Assembly (NCBI GenBank): GCA_032622095.1 | Contig: CP136062.1 | Coordinates: 13,051,710 to 13,115,709 of the forward strand | Length of the DNA stretch: 64,000 nt | DNA from: Siphonodentalium dalli | Taxonomy: Eukaryota > Mollusca > Scaphopoda > Gadilida > Siphonodentaliidae | Direction of reading: 5' to 3' | In this document: positions 24,839 through 35,294 of the stretch, piece by piece | Layout: each line of letters starts with the position of its first letter | Numbering within the stretch: the first letter of the stretch is position 1 | Position numbers and translations under genes: made by a program | Notes under the pieces: model-generated | Databases searched by the model: none | Seen by the model: the letters and a program-made list of their open reading frames with translations, nothing else | What the model was told of the DNA's origin: nothing

Positions 24839-25189
24839 TTAACCCTTTACCAAACAAACCGGCCAAATAAAGCTGCAACAGCCTAAATTATCTTGGGTCT
24901 GTCTCAATAAAACCATACAAATATGGATATCATTGGAACCGGCTCATTGACCACATTGTGATGGTTACAGTTATGCCCTGTGCCAATGCATTCTATTATA
25001 TATGCGAGTCGACCATAGGTCGCCTCGCATATATAAGAGAATGCATTGGCCTTACATTCTTTAACAATTTTATAATTTGTAATATATTAAGCCAATGCAT
25101 TCTCTTATATATGCGAGGAGACCTATGGTCGACTCGCATATATAAGAGAATGCATTGGCACAGGGCAGTTCTGTTGGGTAAAGGGTTAA
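24839..25189. mobile_element. TTAA-flanked MITE (piggyBac-like), copy A, 351 bp
   Basis: Bounded by TTAA, with ends ccctttaccaaacaa and the mirrored ttgggtaaaggg. The structure is end, 120-bp flank (cattggaaccggctcattga ... gatggttaca), hairpin 1 (24977-25050), AT-rich spacer, hairpin 2 (25091-25165), end. TTAA targets plus CCC...GGG ends are the signature of piggyBac-type elements; Kolobok elements also use TTAA, so the family is an inference. No transposase. A full second copy lies inverted at 34696-35160. Confidence 0.85.
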
Positions 25190-26485
25190 CACGTCGCTGT
25201 AACGCTCTTGTTAATTACATAACAATGGTTTTAACGTAGTGCCAATGAGGATAAATTCAATATATTATTCCACTTTATTAACGCCCCGGTGTATACTGTT
25301 CTACAAATTTTAGAAATATGTGGTCCTATGGGCATTTTATAAATAGATAATTGTTTTTTTCCGGTTATTTTGGGACGCGTTAAAGTTGTACTACGACCCC
25401 GAGTCCGGTGAAAGCTGTAATTGGAATGTTCAAGATCGTGAATGTTTTATTGACTATGCCGATGATTTGAGAAGCTTAATTGTTTTAGGATATTGTAGAA
25501 AGGCTAATCTGGCAGTGTCAAATTGAGCTATAGCGATGGGATATCTCGCAGGACAACACATTTCAGGTTTTCGTGTGGTGTGTATTCGCTAGATGTCTTA
25601 TAGTTGCAGTATGTAACTATCATGACCGCGTTAATTGCGTTCGATGTTTAGGTATGAACAATGACTGGGCTATGCACACTTGAAGATTTTATGGCGGGAA
25701 CATAATTTTTTATCCGCATTTAGAAGCTTTCTGGTTTGGTGAATGAAATACCTGCAGTAATAGTCCGTAGTTTTTTGTAATAATTTGAAGGATTAGTTGT
25801 TTTAACGGAATTCTGAGGCGGTGCATTCATGTAACCAATATATTTTATATTTTAATTTATATTTATGGCTAATAATATGATCTTGGGGGCGTTACCATTT
25901 CTGTTGTAAAGATATAGAGATCCAGGGGGCTAGGAACACCGCAGAATACAGGGGTAAACCTGTCTTCGGTAACATGGACAAAGGTATATCAAATCTAGGT
26001 ACATATTTCGAAGTGCCACTTGGACAATTTGGTAGTCAGATAAATGAAAAACAGGAGCTTAACAGAAGTATGCTTGGTGTTTTGAAATTTAGAAAATATA
26101 AGTATATATGGAAAACGTATGCGTACCAGTATTGTATAATCATGCACCATCATAAGGAAAATGCATAAACGTATATGAAGTTAAAACTTTTAAGTTTCAT
26201 GATTGTCCCATACAGGTAATTTCAATAAAAGATGATACATAGTTGGGTTTTACACATTTAAAAATTCAGAACGTCGAAAGGGTTAATTTTGAAATTTTGA
26301 GTTATGTACATGAGTAAGCAGTTGTATATATGTAAGTATAAGTGTAGGTCTGTAGTAATAAAAACAAAATGTCACTGGAATCGTCGCCAGTTATGTACTC
26401 GGTGATGGAGTGTTTAAGCAACAGACCACCGCTTTTTGGCGCTTGAGTTTCTTGTTCATGGTTGTGTATGATAGCTCACACTCAT
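25190..26485. other. Stretch without recognisable features
   Basis: One 64-codon frame at 25974-26168 without a domain. A word shared in inverted orientation with 45800-45860 (ggtaacgcccccaagat type, near 25870) hints at an old dispersed repeat. Confidence 0.45.
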
Positions 26486-26489
26486 ATAT

Positions 26490-27305
26490 CAACTGCGAAG
26501 GCCGTGCGTACCTTCAAAGATGTCAGAACCGTTCTGACACCATAACATAATCAGCTGTACGTTGTATATATTAACTGCGAAGGCCGTGCGTACCTTTACA
26601 TATGTCAGAACCGATCTGACACCATAACATAATCAGCTGTACGTTGTACAAACAACATCGAAGGCCGTGCGTACCTTTAAAGATGTCAGAACCGATCTGA
26701 CACCATAACATAATCAGCGATACGTTGTATATATCAACAGCGAAGATCGTGCGTACATTTAAAGGTGTCAGAACCGATCTGACACCATAACATAATCAGT
26801 TGTACGTTGTATGTATCAACATCGAAGGCCATGGATACCTTTAAATATGTCAGAACCGATCTGACACCATAACATATTCAGCTGTACGTTGTATATTATA
26901 TATCAACTGCGAAGGCCGTGCGTACCTTTAAAGATGTCAGAACCGATCTGACACTATAACATAATCAGCTGTACGTTGTATATATCAACTGCGAAGGCGT
27001 GCGTACCTTTAAAGATGTCAGAACCGATCTGACACTATTACATACTCAGCTGTACGTTGTATATACCAACATCGAAGGCCGTGCGTACCTTTAAAGATGT
27101 CAGAACCGATCTGACTCCATAACGTAATCAGCTGTACGTTGTATATATCAACTGCGAAGGCGTGCGTACCTTTACAGATGTCAGAACCAATCTGACACCA
27201 TAACATAATCAGCGGTACGTTGTATATATCAACTGCGAAGGCCGTGCGTACCTTTACAGATGTCAGAACCGAGCTGACACCATAACATAATCAGCGGTAC
27301 GTTGT
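26490..27305. repeat. ~82-bp minisatellite, ten units, with an internal hairpin
   Basis: Ten units: tatatatcaactgcgaaggc, cgtgcgtacctttaaagatg, tcagaaccgatctgacacca, taacataatcagctgtacgt, tg. Each unit contains the palindrome gtcagaaccgatctgac. Copies differ by a few bases, and the palindrome is the best conserved part. Confidence 0.95.
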
Positions 27306-27477
27306 TTATATCAGTAAATACTTAAATCTGGTGAATAATTAATACGATGTATTAGTGACCATACATGTATGTCTATTTTTAAATTTTTTGTATGAAGACC
27401 ACTGGACACGTTTTTATTTTTTGTCAGCTTAGAAAACATTCCAATGATTGCCTCTGGTAACGTCTATTCTACCTTCA

Positions 27478-28465
27478 TCAAACAGTGGTGAATAACAAAG
27501 AGCGTCTATTTTACCTTCGTCAAAGAGTGGTACATAATAAAGAGCGTCTATTATGCCTTCGTCAAACAGGGGTCAATAATAAAGAGCGTCTATTCTGCCT
27601 TCGTCAAAGAGTGGTGAATAATAAAGGGCGTCTATTCTGCCTTCGTCAAACAGAGGTAAATAATAAAGAACGTCTATTCTACCTTCGTCAAACAGTGGTC
27701 AATAACAAAGAGCATCTATTCTACTTTCTTCAAACAGTGGTCAATAATAAAAGCGTCTATTCTACCTTCATCAAACAGTGGTCAATAATAAAGAGCGTCT
27801 ACTCTACCTTCGTCAAACAGTGGTCAATAGCAAAGAGAGTCTATTCTACCTTCGGCAAACAGAGGTGAACAATAAAGAGCGTCTAATCTGCCTTCGTCAA
27901 ACAGTGGTCAATAATAAATAGCGTATATTTTACCTTCGACAAACAGTGGTCAATAATAAAGAGCGTCTATTATACCTTCGTCAATGAGTGGTAAATAATA
28001 AAAAGCGTCAATTATACCTTCGTCAAACAGTGGTCATTAATAAAAGCGTCCATTCTGCCTTCGACAAACAGTGGTCAATAATAAAGAACGTCTATTCTAT
28101 CTTAGGCAAACAGTGGTCAATAATAAAGAGCGTCTATTTTACCTTCGTCAAACAGTGGTCAATAATAAAGAACGTCTATTCTATCTTAGGCAAACAGTGG
28201 TCAATAATGAACAGCGTCTATTTTACCTTCGTCAAACAGAGGTCAATAATAAAGAGCGTCTATTCTGTCCTCGTCAAACAATGGTAAGTAACAAAAGCGT
28301 CTATTCTGCCTTCGTCAAACAGTGGTAAATAACAAAGGGCGTCTATTCTGCCTTCGTCAAACAGTAGTCAATAATAAAGAGCGTCTATTCTATCTTAGGC
28401 AAGCGGTGGTCAATAACAAAGAGCGTCTGTTCTACCTTCGTCAAACAGTGGTCAATAATAAAGAT
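27478..28465. repeat. 42-bp minisatellite, about 23 units
   Basis: Units: caataataaagagcgtctat, tctaccttcgtcaaacagtg, gt. Many point variants (cttaggcaaac, gcaaagag) alternate in blocks, indicating duplication of multi-unit segments. Open frames of 85-127 codons are repeat artefacts. Confidence 0.95.
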
Positions 28466-29100
28466 CGTGTTCAATTATGATTGTTTTTCACATTCTCAAC
28501 TTAAAATGTATGGATAATTTTGTTGATTTTCTCGATGTACATGGCGCACGAAAGGCCCCCTCACATTTGAGCAATCGAGCGTAGCTGTTGGATTCGCGAG
28601 GCCGATTGCTCAGGCCTGCGGGACACGCGAGCAATATTGTTCATCATAGCAGGATGGAAAAGAGTGTCTCTACAAACAGTTTGTTGACAAAATTGTTATC
28701 GTTCAAATAGTGATGTCTGTACAACTCAATCTGGAATAAACCAAGAATATATCATTCGGTTCGGAATGTGACTGATATTTAGGTAATTATTTTGAATATC
28801 TGTATTTTTTTGTCATCGAAGAATTTAATGAAGGCATAGACAAATTGGACCCTCCTCATTATTGAAAATAAACCTGGCGCGGTAGTGGGTACTGGGGAGG
28901 GGCAGGTATGCCTTAATGGTGATTATTGTAAGTATTTAGCCTATGTTATTTTCCTGGTAAGTTGAACATTAACCTATGCAATGTTGATACATTTGGTGTC
29001 AAATATGTACATTATCTTACACCATGTTGTTGGGTAGTTTATTTTTTTAATATTGCCAGCCACATTTGCCCACCTATAAAATATATCTCATATATATTTT
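28466..29100. other. Stretch without recognisable features
   Basis: A partly self-complementary block near 28573-28635 (gagcaatcgagcgtag versus attgctc...cgagcaat) is the only structure seen. Confidence 0.4.
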
Positions 29101-29107
29101 GAAGACC

Positions 29108-29700
29108 TCTGTCTGTCTGTTTGTCTGTTTGTTTGTCTGTTTGTCTGTCATTTATACAAATCTACGATTCTCGACCGATCGGGACGAAACTTGGTACGTG
29201 TGTGTAGTTTGACCAGGCGGTCGACATTGTCGTATTGGCGATCCCGCGCGGCACCCGATTCGCGCATGAGCAGACGAGATCTCGGAAACGGGTGGCGCTA
29301 TCGACTTGAAATTTGCTATGTGAATGTACCTTGCCCCGGATACGAATTTTATCGGGTCGCCGAGCCCGTGCGACGCCAGCTTCGCACATGCGCAGACGAG
29401 ATTTCGGAAACGGGTGGAGCTATCGACTTGAAATTTGCTATGTGCATGTATCTTGCCCCGATACGAATTTTATCGGGTCGCCAAGCCCGTGCGACGCCAG
29501 CTTCGCGCATGCGCAGACGAGATCTCGGAAACGGGTGGAGCTATCGACTTGAAATTTGGTATGTGAATGTATCTTGCCCCGGATACGAATTTTATCGGGT
29601 CGCCGAGCCCATGCGACGCCAGCTTCGCGCATGCACAGACCAGATCTCGGAAACGGGTAGAGCTATCGACTTGAAATTTGGTTTTTGAATAGCCCGGACA
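29108..29700. repeat. CTGT-rich microsatellite followed by ~119-bp CpG-rich repeat
   Basis: A run of ctgtctgtttgtctgt (29108-29152) abuts about four units of ~119 bp containing gacgagatctcggaaacggg, tggagctatcgacttgaaat, ttgctatgtgaatgtacctt and gccccggatacgaattttat. Each then has a cgggtcgcc...gcgacgccagcttcgc block. Units are CpG-dense, unlike the surroundings. Frames open on both strands (165 codons plus, 75 codons minus) look like repeat by-products. Confidence 0.85.
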
Positions 29701-29966
29701 AAGTCGGGCTCATCGGCTAGTAGCTATATAACATTATAGTGTGTGCCATGCTGTGTGCGCTACAGGCATGACTGAAGACGATTCGCACCAAACGCATCCG
29801 CTATCACGCGCCAATGCACTATCGGAGTAGTGTGCACGATTTGTCAGTCGTTACCAAACTTATCGCTGGAGTGTGCACGATTTGTCGGTCGTTAACAAGC
29901 GTATCGCTAGAGGCAGTTAGCGTGTGGATGCTAGGCCAACAAATAAAAATACATGTTTTTTTCTGG

Positions 29967-30180
29967 CACAGTTGTTGAAAGTTATTACCAAATTACATCG
30001 ATAAATACGCATACCAATACTTTATTAATAATAGTCTACATATTAGTATGATTATCCACCGATAAACACACATACCAGTACTTGGTAATAATCTACATTA
30101 TTATTAAACTAGTATTAAGGTACATGAGTATACACGTATTTATCGGTAGATTTGGTAATAATTTCCAACAACCGTGTGTT
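29967..30180. mobile_element. Foldback MITE of about 210 bp
   Basis: Arms of about 50 bp: cagttgttgaaagttattac and its complement gtaataatttccaacaaccg. Inside them, atcgataaatacgcatacc faces acacgtatttatcggtaga. The centre is AT-rich. No coding. Confidence 0.75.
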
Positions 30181-30257
30181 CAATACAATAGTCATAAATC
30201 CAAAACCATTTAGCACATAAAGGATGAAAGTGAATGTCGCCATGCCAATAGTTCCTT

Positions 30258-30913
30258 CTATGAATCGTAATGTAGCCTATGAATGGTGGAGGATTCTATG
30301 AATCGTAGTGTATTCTATGAATGGTGGAGGATTCTATTAATCGTAGTGAATTCTGTGAATGGTTGAGTATTCTATGAATCGTAGTGCATTCTATGAATGG
30401 TTGAGTATTTTATTAATCGTAGTGCATTATATGAATGGTGGAGTATTATATGAATCATAATGCATTCTATGAATGGTGGAGTAATATATGAATCATTGAT
30501 TATTATATGAATGGTGGAGAATTCTATGAATCGTAATGCATTCTATTAATGGTGGAGTATTCTATGAATCGTAGTGCATTCTATGAATGATGGAGTATTA
30601 TATTAATCGTAGTGAATGCTATGAATGGTTGAGTGTTTTATTAATCGTAATGCATTCTATGAATGGTTGAGTATTTTATTAATCGTAGTGCATTCTATGA
30701 ATGGTGGAGTATTATATGAATCGTAATGCATTCTATGAATGGTGGAGTATTATATGAATCGTAGTGTATTATATAAATGGTGGAGTATTCTATGAATCGT
30801 AGTGCATTCTATGAATGGTGGCATATTCTATAGTGTATTATCGCATTCTATGAATGGTTGAGTATTATATTAATCGTAGTGAATTCTGTGAATGGTAATC
30901 GTAGTGTATTCTT
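30258..30913. repeat. 38-bp minisatellite, left part
   Basis: Alternating half-units, attctatgaatcgtagtgc and attctatgaatggtggagt, together about 38 bp and about 17 copies. The array is interrupted by the transposon at 30917-31707 and resumes at 31711. Confidence 0.93.
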
Positions 30914-30916
30914 TAA

Positions 30917-31707
30917 AGCCCCGGTTCCATATCACCAATTTTCCACCCCGAATGTTCCCGAATGACTCCCGAATCATAATTTTGCAAAAATCGTGGAGTA
31001 AGTTCGGGACGAGTCGGGACAGTGAATTGTTACCCCGAACATGATCGGGGATATCAATGCTATCGGGGTCGATTCGGGACAATTCTGGACTCGCTCGCAA
31101 CAGTTTTGAAATGTTCAAAACTATCGGGAACCAAGCCGAATCGCTCCCGATTTGTCAATCATCGGGAGAAATTCGCGAGCAATTCGGCACCTATTCGGGA
31201 GTAGTCTGCAGTATTCGGCAATATTCGGGTGGATATTTTGGAGTAGTCGGCAGTATTCGGTAGGTTATTCCCGAATTCACCATGTGTGGCTGCTTTTATA
31301 CTGAGATCCGGTGTATCTGCAAAATTCGGCATCGATTCGGGACGTTCGACAGCAATTGAATACCAATTCGGCATCAATTCGGTTCCAGTTCGGCATTGAT
31401 TCGGGGTATTCGGCAACAATTCGGTATAAGTCGGTAGTAATCTGGGCAATTCGGCAGCCACTCGCACGAAATTTCTGTATCAGTTCGGGATAATTCTTGA
31501 TCATTCGGGAAGAAATTCGGAAGCATTCTGGAATAATCGGCAATGTTCGGGACGATTAAATTTTGTCATAATTCGGAATCAGTTCGGAGGCTTTTTGGAA
31601 TAAAACTCGTCCAGAATACTCTCGAATGCTGCCGATTTGGTCTGGTCCCGAATTGGTGCCGAATATACTAATTCGGGACAGAAAATCGGGAATATGGAAC
31701 CGGGGCT
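30917..31707. mobile_element. 791-bp TAA-flanked transposon rich in TTCGG words
   Basis: Ends agccccggttccatat and its exact complement atatggaaccggggct are flanked by TAA on both sides (30914-30916, 31708-31710). It sits inside the 38-bp array, so the empty site can be read directly. A 3-bp TAA/TTA duplication is the hallmark of PIF/Harbinger elements, so that family is the best guess. The interior is filled with dozens of attcggg/attcggca words. Frames on the minus strand (88-102 codons) reflect this word bias, and no transposase motif is seen. Confidence 0.82.
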
Positions 31708-31710
31708 TAA

Positions 31711-31790
31711 TGGTGGAGTATTCTATGAATTGTAATGTATTCTATGAATGGTGGAATATTCTATGAACCGTAGTGCATTTTATGAATGTT
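31711..31790. repeat. 38-bp minisatellite, right part
   Basis: Two further units (tggtggagtattctatgaat, tgtaatgtattctatgaatg) continue the array beyond the inserted transposon. Confidence 0.85.
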
Positions 31791-31927
31791 CAATGCTAAA
31801 CGATTATTGCCCTTTCCCATTCAGAAAGGCAGACTCGTGTCATTGGATTATGCGTAAATTTTGCCGTAAAATGACACAAAACACGTGTTATCATGTGTTG
31901 CTTTGCCGATGCGTTTTCTAAAAAGTA

Positions 31928-32612
31928 ATGTGTTATCGCTATGGTTAGTTTGTTATCGCTATGGTTGGTTTGTTATCGCTATGGTTGGTTTGTTATCGCT
32001 ATGGTTGGTTTGTTATCGCTATGGTTGGTTTGTTATCGCTATGGTTGGTTTGTTATCGCTATGGTTGGTTTGTTATCGCTATGGTTGGTTTGTTATCGCT
32101 ATGGTTGGTTTGTTATCGCTATGGTTGGTTTGTTATCGCTATGGTTGGTTTGTTATCGCTATGGTTGGTTTGTTATCGCTATGGTTGGTTTGTTATCGCT
32201 ATGGTTGGTTTGTTATCGCTATGGTTGGTTTGTTATCGCTATGGTTGGTTTGTTATCGCTATGGTTGGTTTGTTATCGCTATGGTTGGTTTGTTATCGAT
32301 ATGGTTGGTTTGTTATCGCTATGGTTGGTTTGTTATCGCTATGGTTAGTTTGTTATCGCTATGGTTAGTTTGTTATCGCTATGGTTAGTTTGTTATCGCT
32401 ATGGTTAGTTTGTTATCGCTATGGTTAGTTTGTTATCGCTATGGTTAGTTTGTTATCGCTATGGTTAGTTTGTTATCGCTATGGTTAGTTTGTTATCGCT
32501 ATGGTTAGTTTGTTATCGCTATGGTTAGTTTGTTATCGCTATGGTTAGTTTGTTATCGTTATGGTTAGTTTGTTATCGTTATGGTTAGTTTGTTATCGTT
32601 ATGGTTAGTTTA
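31928..32612. repeat. 20-bp minisatellite, about 34 units
   Basis: Almost perfect 20-bp units tgttatcgctatggttggtt. Variant blocks are sorted along the array: ttggtt units from 31963 to about 32345, ttagtt units to about 32560, then atcgtt units to the end. With a 20-bp period all three plus frames read the same peptide (MVGLLSLWLVCYRYGWFVIA) and stay open, so the 135-167 codon frames are artefacts. Confidence 0.98.
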
Positions 32613-32912
32613 GGATGTACCAAATCTAGACTACACAGCGCATTGAAAGAAAATAGTTAAATTTCGGACACAGAAAAGTGTTTTATATATTTTATAGAAA
32701 AATTTATATTAAACAATTTCGAATTTTGTTGAAAACACCGAAAAAAATATCGTTATGGTTAGTTTGTTATCCTTGTGGTTAGTTTAGGATGTACCAAATC
32801 TAGACCACACAGCGCATTGAAAGAAAATAGTTAAATTTCGGACTCAGAAAAGTGTTTTATATATTTTATAGTAAACAATTTCGAATTTTGTTGAAAACAC
32901 CGAAAAAAAACA
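32603..32912. repeat. Two-copy ~150-bp direct repeat at the end of the 20-bp array
   Basis: The block gttagtttaggatgtaccaa ... cagaaaagtgttttatatat ... gaattttgttgaaaacaccg occurs at 32603-32748 and again at 32756-32910. The second copy carries a short deletion and is preceded by one and a half 20-bp units. The array edge was therefore duplicated with its flank. Confidence 0.85.
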
Positions 32913-33297
32913 CTTTAGGGTATGGATTTAAAATATAGATTCGTTAGAGATATCCGAAGTCCATATATATTTATTGATCTTATGATATATCGAGTGAATA
33001 TGGATACCAGAAACACATAACATTTTTGGTTCGGTTTTATAGTGTATTATATGACTATCGATTTCTTTCCCAATACCACAATAGTAAAGCGATAATTTCC
33101 CGACCATCGGATCAGCTAGAGTTTGATCCGATGTCATACCACCATTCTCTATCTCACATACTGCGCATGTCCGTAAAAACCGGACGATTTATATTACAAA
33201 TATATTTCTTTATTCATGTTACTAGTGGCCTACATGTGGTTTCATTTCATAATTAATTGTGCTTTTTAAATCAAAAGCATGTCATATAATAAACCTG
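32913..33297. other. Stretch without recognisable features
   Basis: The segment near 33000-33050 (ttttggttcggttttatagt) resembles the unit of the 58-bp array downstream, so it may be an outlying, decayed unit. Confidence 0.4.
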
Positions 33298-33463
33298 TTA
33301 TCGCTGTGCAATTAATTGATCTGGGCTTCGCGTCACGTCTCGTTGAAGAGGGCATATCGCTGGATCAAACTCGACGCCTGCGGCGGCTCGTTTGATCCAG
33401 CGATCTGATCTCTCCAACTCGACGTGATACTTCGCCCAGATCAACCCACTGCAGCGATAACAT
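33298..33463. mobile_element. Foldback element with cgctggatcaaac arms
   Basis: Left gttatcgctgtgcaattaat / tgatctgggcttcgcgtcac faces right gtgatacttcgcccagatca / gcagcgataacat. Inside, atcgctggatcaaactcg faces cgtttgatccagcgat. About 70-bp arms with a short gcctgcggcggc loop. The right half alone occurs again at 34108-34200. Confidence 0.75.
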
Positions 33464-33464
33464 G

Positions 33465-34090
33465 TAGGTATCGGGTGGATAGGGATATGCCGACCACATA
33501 TAGTGTTTTGTTCGGTCTTATAGTGTGTCGGGTGGATAGGGATATGCCGAACCACATATAGTGTTTTGTTCTGTCTTACAGTGTATCGGGTGGATATGGA
33601 TATGCCGGACCACATATAGTGTTTTGTTCGGTCTTATAGTGTATCGGGTGGATAGTGATATGCCGGACTACATATAGTGTTTTGTTTGGTCTTACAGTGT
33701 ATCGGGTGGATAGGGATATGCCGGACCACATATAGTGTTTTGTTCGGTCGTATAGTGTATCGGGTGATAGGGATATGCCGGACCACATATAGTGTTTTGT
33801 TCGGTCTTACAGTGTATCGGGTGGATAGGGATATGCCGGACCATGTATAGTGTTTTGTTCGGTCTTATCGTGTATCGGGTGGATAGGGATATGCCGGACC
33901 ACATATATTGTTTTGTTCGGTCTTATAGTGTATCGGGTGGATAGGGATATGCCGGACCACATATAGTGTTTTGTTCGGTCTTACAGTGTATCGGGTGGAT
34001 AGTGATATTCCGGACCACATATAGTGTTTTGTTCGGTATTATAGTGTATCGGGTGGATAGGGATACCACGAACCACATATAAGTTTTGGT
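33465..34090. repeat. 58-bp minisatellite, about 11 units
   Basis: Units: tgtatcgggtggatagggat, atgccggaccacatatagtg, ttttgttcggtcttacag, with single-base variants. It starts directly after the foldback element at 33298-33463. A further unit-like piece lies at 34203-34270 after the half foldback. Confidence 0.93.
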
Positions 34091-34099
34091 TTGGTCTTA

Positions 34100-34410
34100 C
34101 ATGAATATTGCATGCGGCGGCTCGTTTGATCCAGCGATCTGATATCTCCAACTCGACGTGATACTTCGCCCATATCAACTCACTGCAGCGATAACATGTA
34201 TGTATCGGGTGGGTATAGTGATATAACGAACCACATATAAGTTTTGGTTTGGTCTTATATTGCCTCGGGTGGATGCCCTTGTTATACTTCATCGCAAGCA
34301 TAAACCCGTTATCTGATTTATCTTTGAACACGTTAACCGCGGATACATCTCGTGACGTAACCACAGTAACCGCAGAGACATCTCGTGACGTAAGTAATAG
34401 TCGACGAGGC
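34100..34410. repeat. Half foldback copy, stray 58-bp unit and a 40-bp tandem pair
   Basis: 34108-34200 repeats the right half of the 33298 foldback (gcggcggctcgtttgatcca, cgatctgatatctccaactc). 34203-34270 is one diverged 58-bp unit. 34344-34395 holds two units of acatctcgtgacgtaaccac. The order foldback-array repeated at both ends suggests the foldback and array expanded as one compound unit. Confidence 0.65.
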
Positions 34411-34695
34411 ATCTCCACGCAGAGTGACGTTTGTAATATTTTGTCTTGTCAGCAAGTTTACTGTGTTGTATTTCCAGTATATTGTTAGAATATAATGTTC
34501 AATTATTGGAATTTTATGCACATTCTGTGAAAAGGTTTGTTTGTTTATCGAGGGGTTATCGACATGTCTGTCGAGCCAATACGCGAATGATATATACAAC
34601 AATGTATCACCGGGGTTAACGATTAGATAGCGATTAGTATCCAATCTGAGAAACGGGAACCACGTGATGTTAGGATTGTAGATGTGTACCCTGAT

Positions 34696-35160
34696 TTAAC
34701 CCTTTACCCAACAGAATGGCCCTGTGCCAATGCATTCTCTTATATATGCGAGTCGACCATAGGTCGCCTCGCATGTATAAGAGAATGCATTGGCTTAACA
34801 CATATTAAAAATGATAAAATTGTCAAAGAATGTAGAAAAATATTATAAAAATTGTTAAAAAATGTAAGAAAAAATTATAAAATTGTTAAATAATGTAAGA
34901 AAAAAATGTTAAAAAGTGTTAAAAAAGAATTGTTTTAGGCCAATGCATTCTCTTATATATGCAAGGCGACCTATGGTCGATTCGCATATATAAGAGAATG
35001 CATTGGCACAGGGCATAACTGTAACCATCACAATGTGGTCAATGAACCGGTTCCAATGATATCCATATTTGTATGGTGTTATTGAGACAGACCGAATATA
35101 TTTTAGGCTGTTGAAGCTTTATTTGGGCGTTTATGGCCGTTTTGCTGGGTAAAGGGTTAA
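34696..35160. mobile_element. TTAA-flanked MITE (piggyBac-like), copy B, 465 bp
   Basis: TTAA at both ends, with ends ccctttacccaacagaatgg and gctgggtaaaggg. The order is end, hairpin (34723-34797), AT-rich spacer with repeated aattgttaaaaaatgtaaga, hairpin (34938-35008), then the flank gataactgtaaccatcacaa-type sequence (35015-35100), then end. This is copy A in inverted orientation, with a longer spacer. Shared flanks prove one family; no transposase is present. Confidence 0.87.
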
Positions 35161-35294
35161 GATGGGTAACCGTGACCAACTAGCCACTACTAATATTAAC
35201 TAAATAACCGAGATATATCCATGGGTAGGGATGGGGTAGGAAAAGATGACAAACATACGGCTCATGTTTATGAAAAACAAACGAGACGCATTAT

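Noticed and set aside
29162-29688. 165-codon arginine-rich frame and opposite-strand frames
   Set aside because: Generated by the ~119-bp GC-rich repeat; units are read in different frames from one to the next, so no constant repeat peptide exists.
31885-32388. Three overlapping frames of 135-167 codons rich in Leu, Trp and Tyr, looking like membrane helices
   Set aside because: A 20-bp unit read in three frames gives the same peptide. The hydrophobic pattern is a consequence of ggttggtttgttatcg and not of selection.
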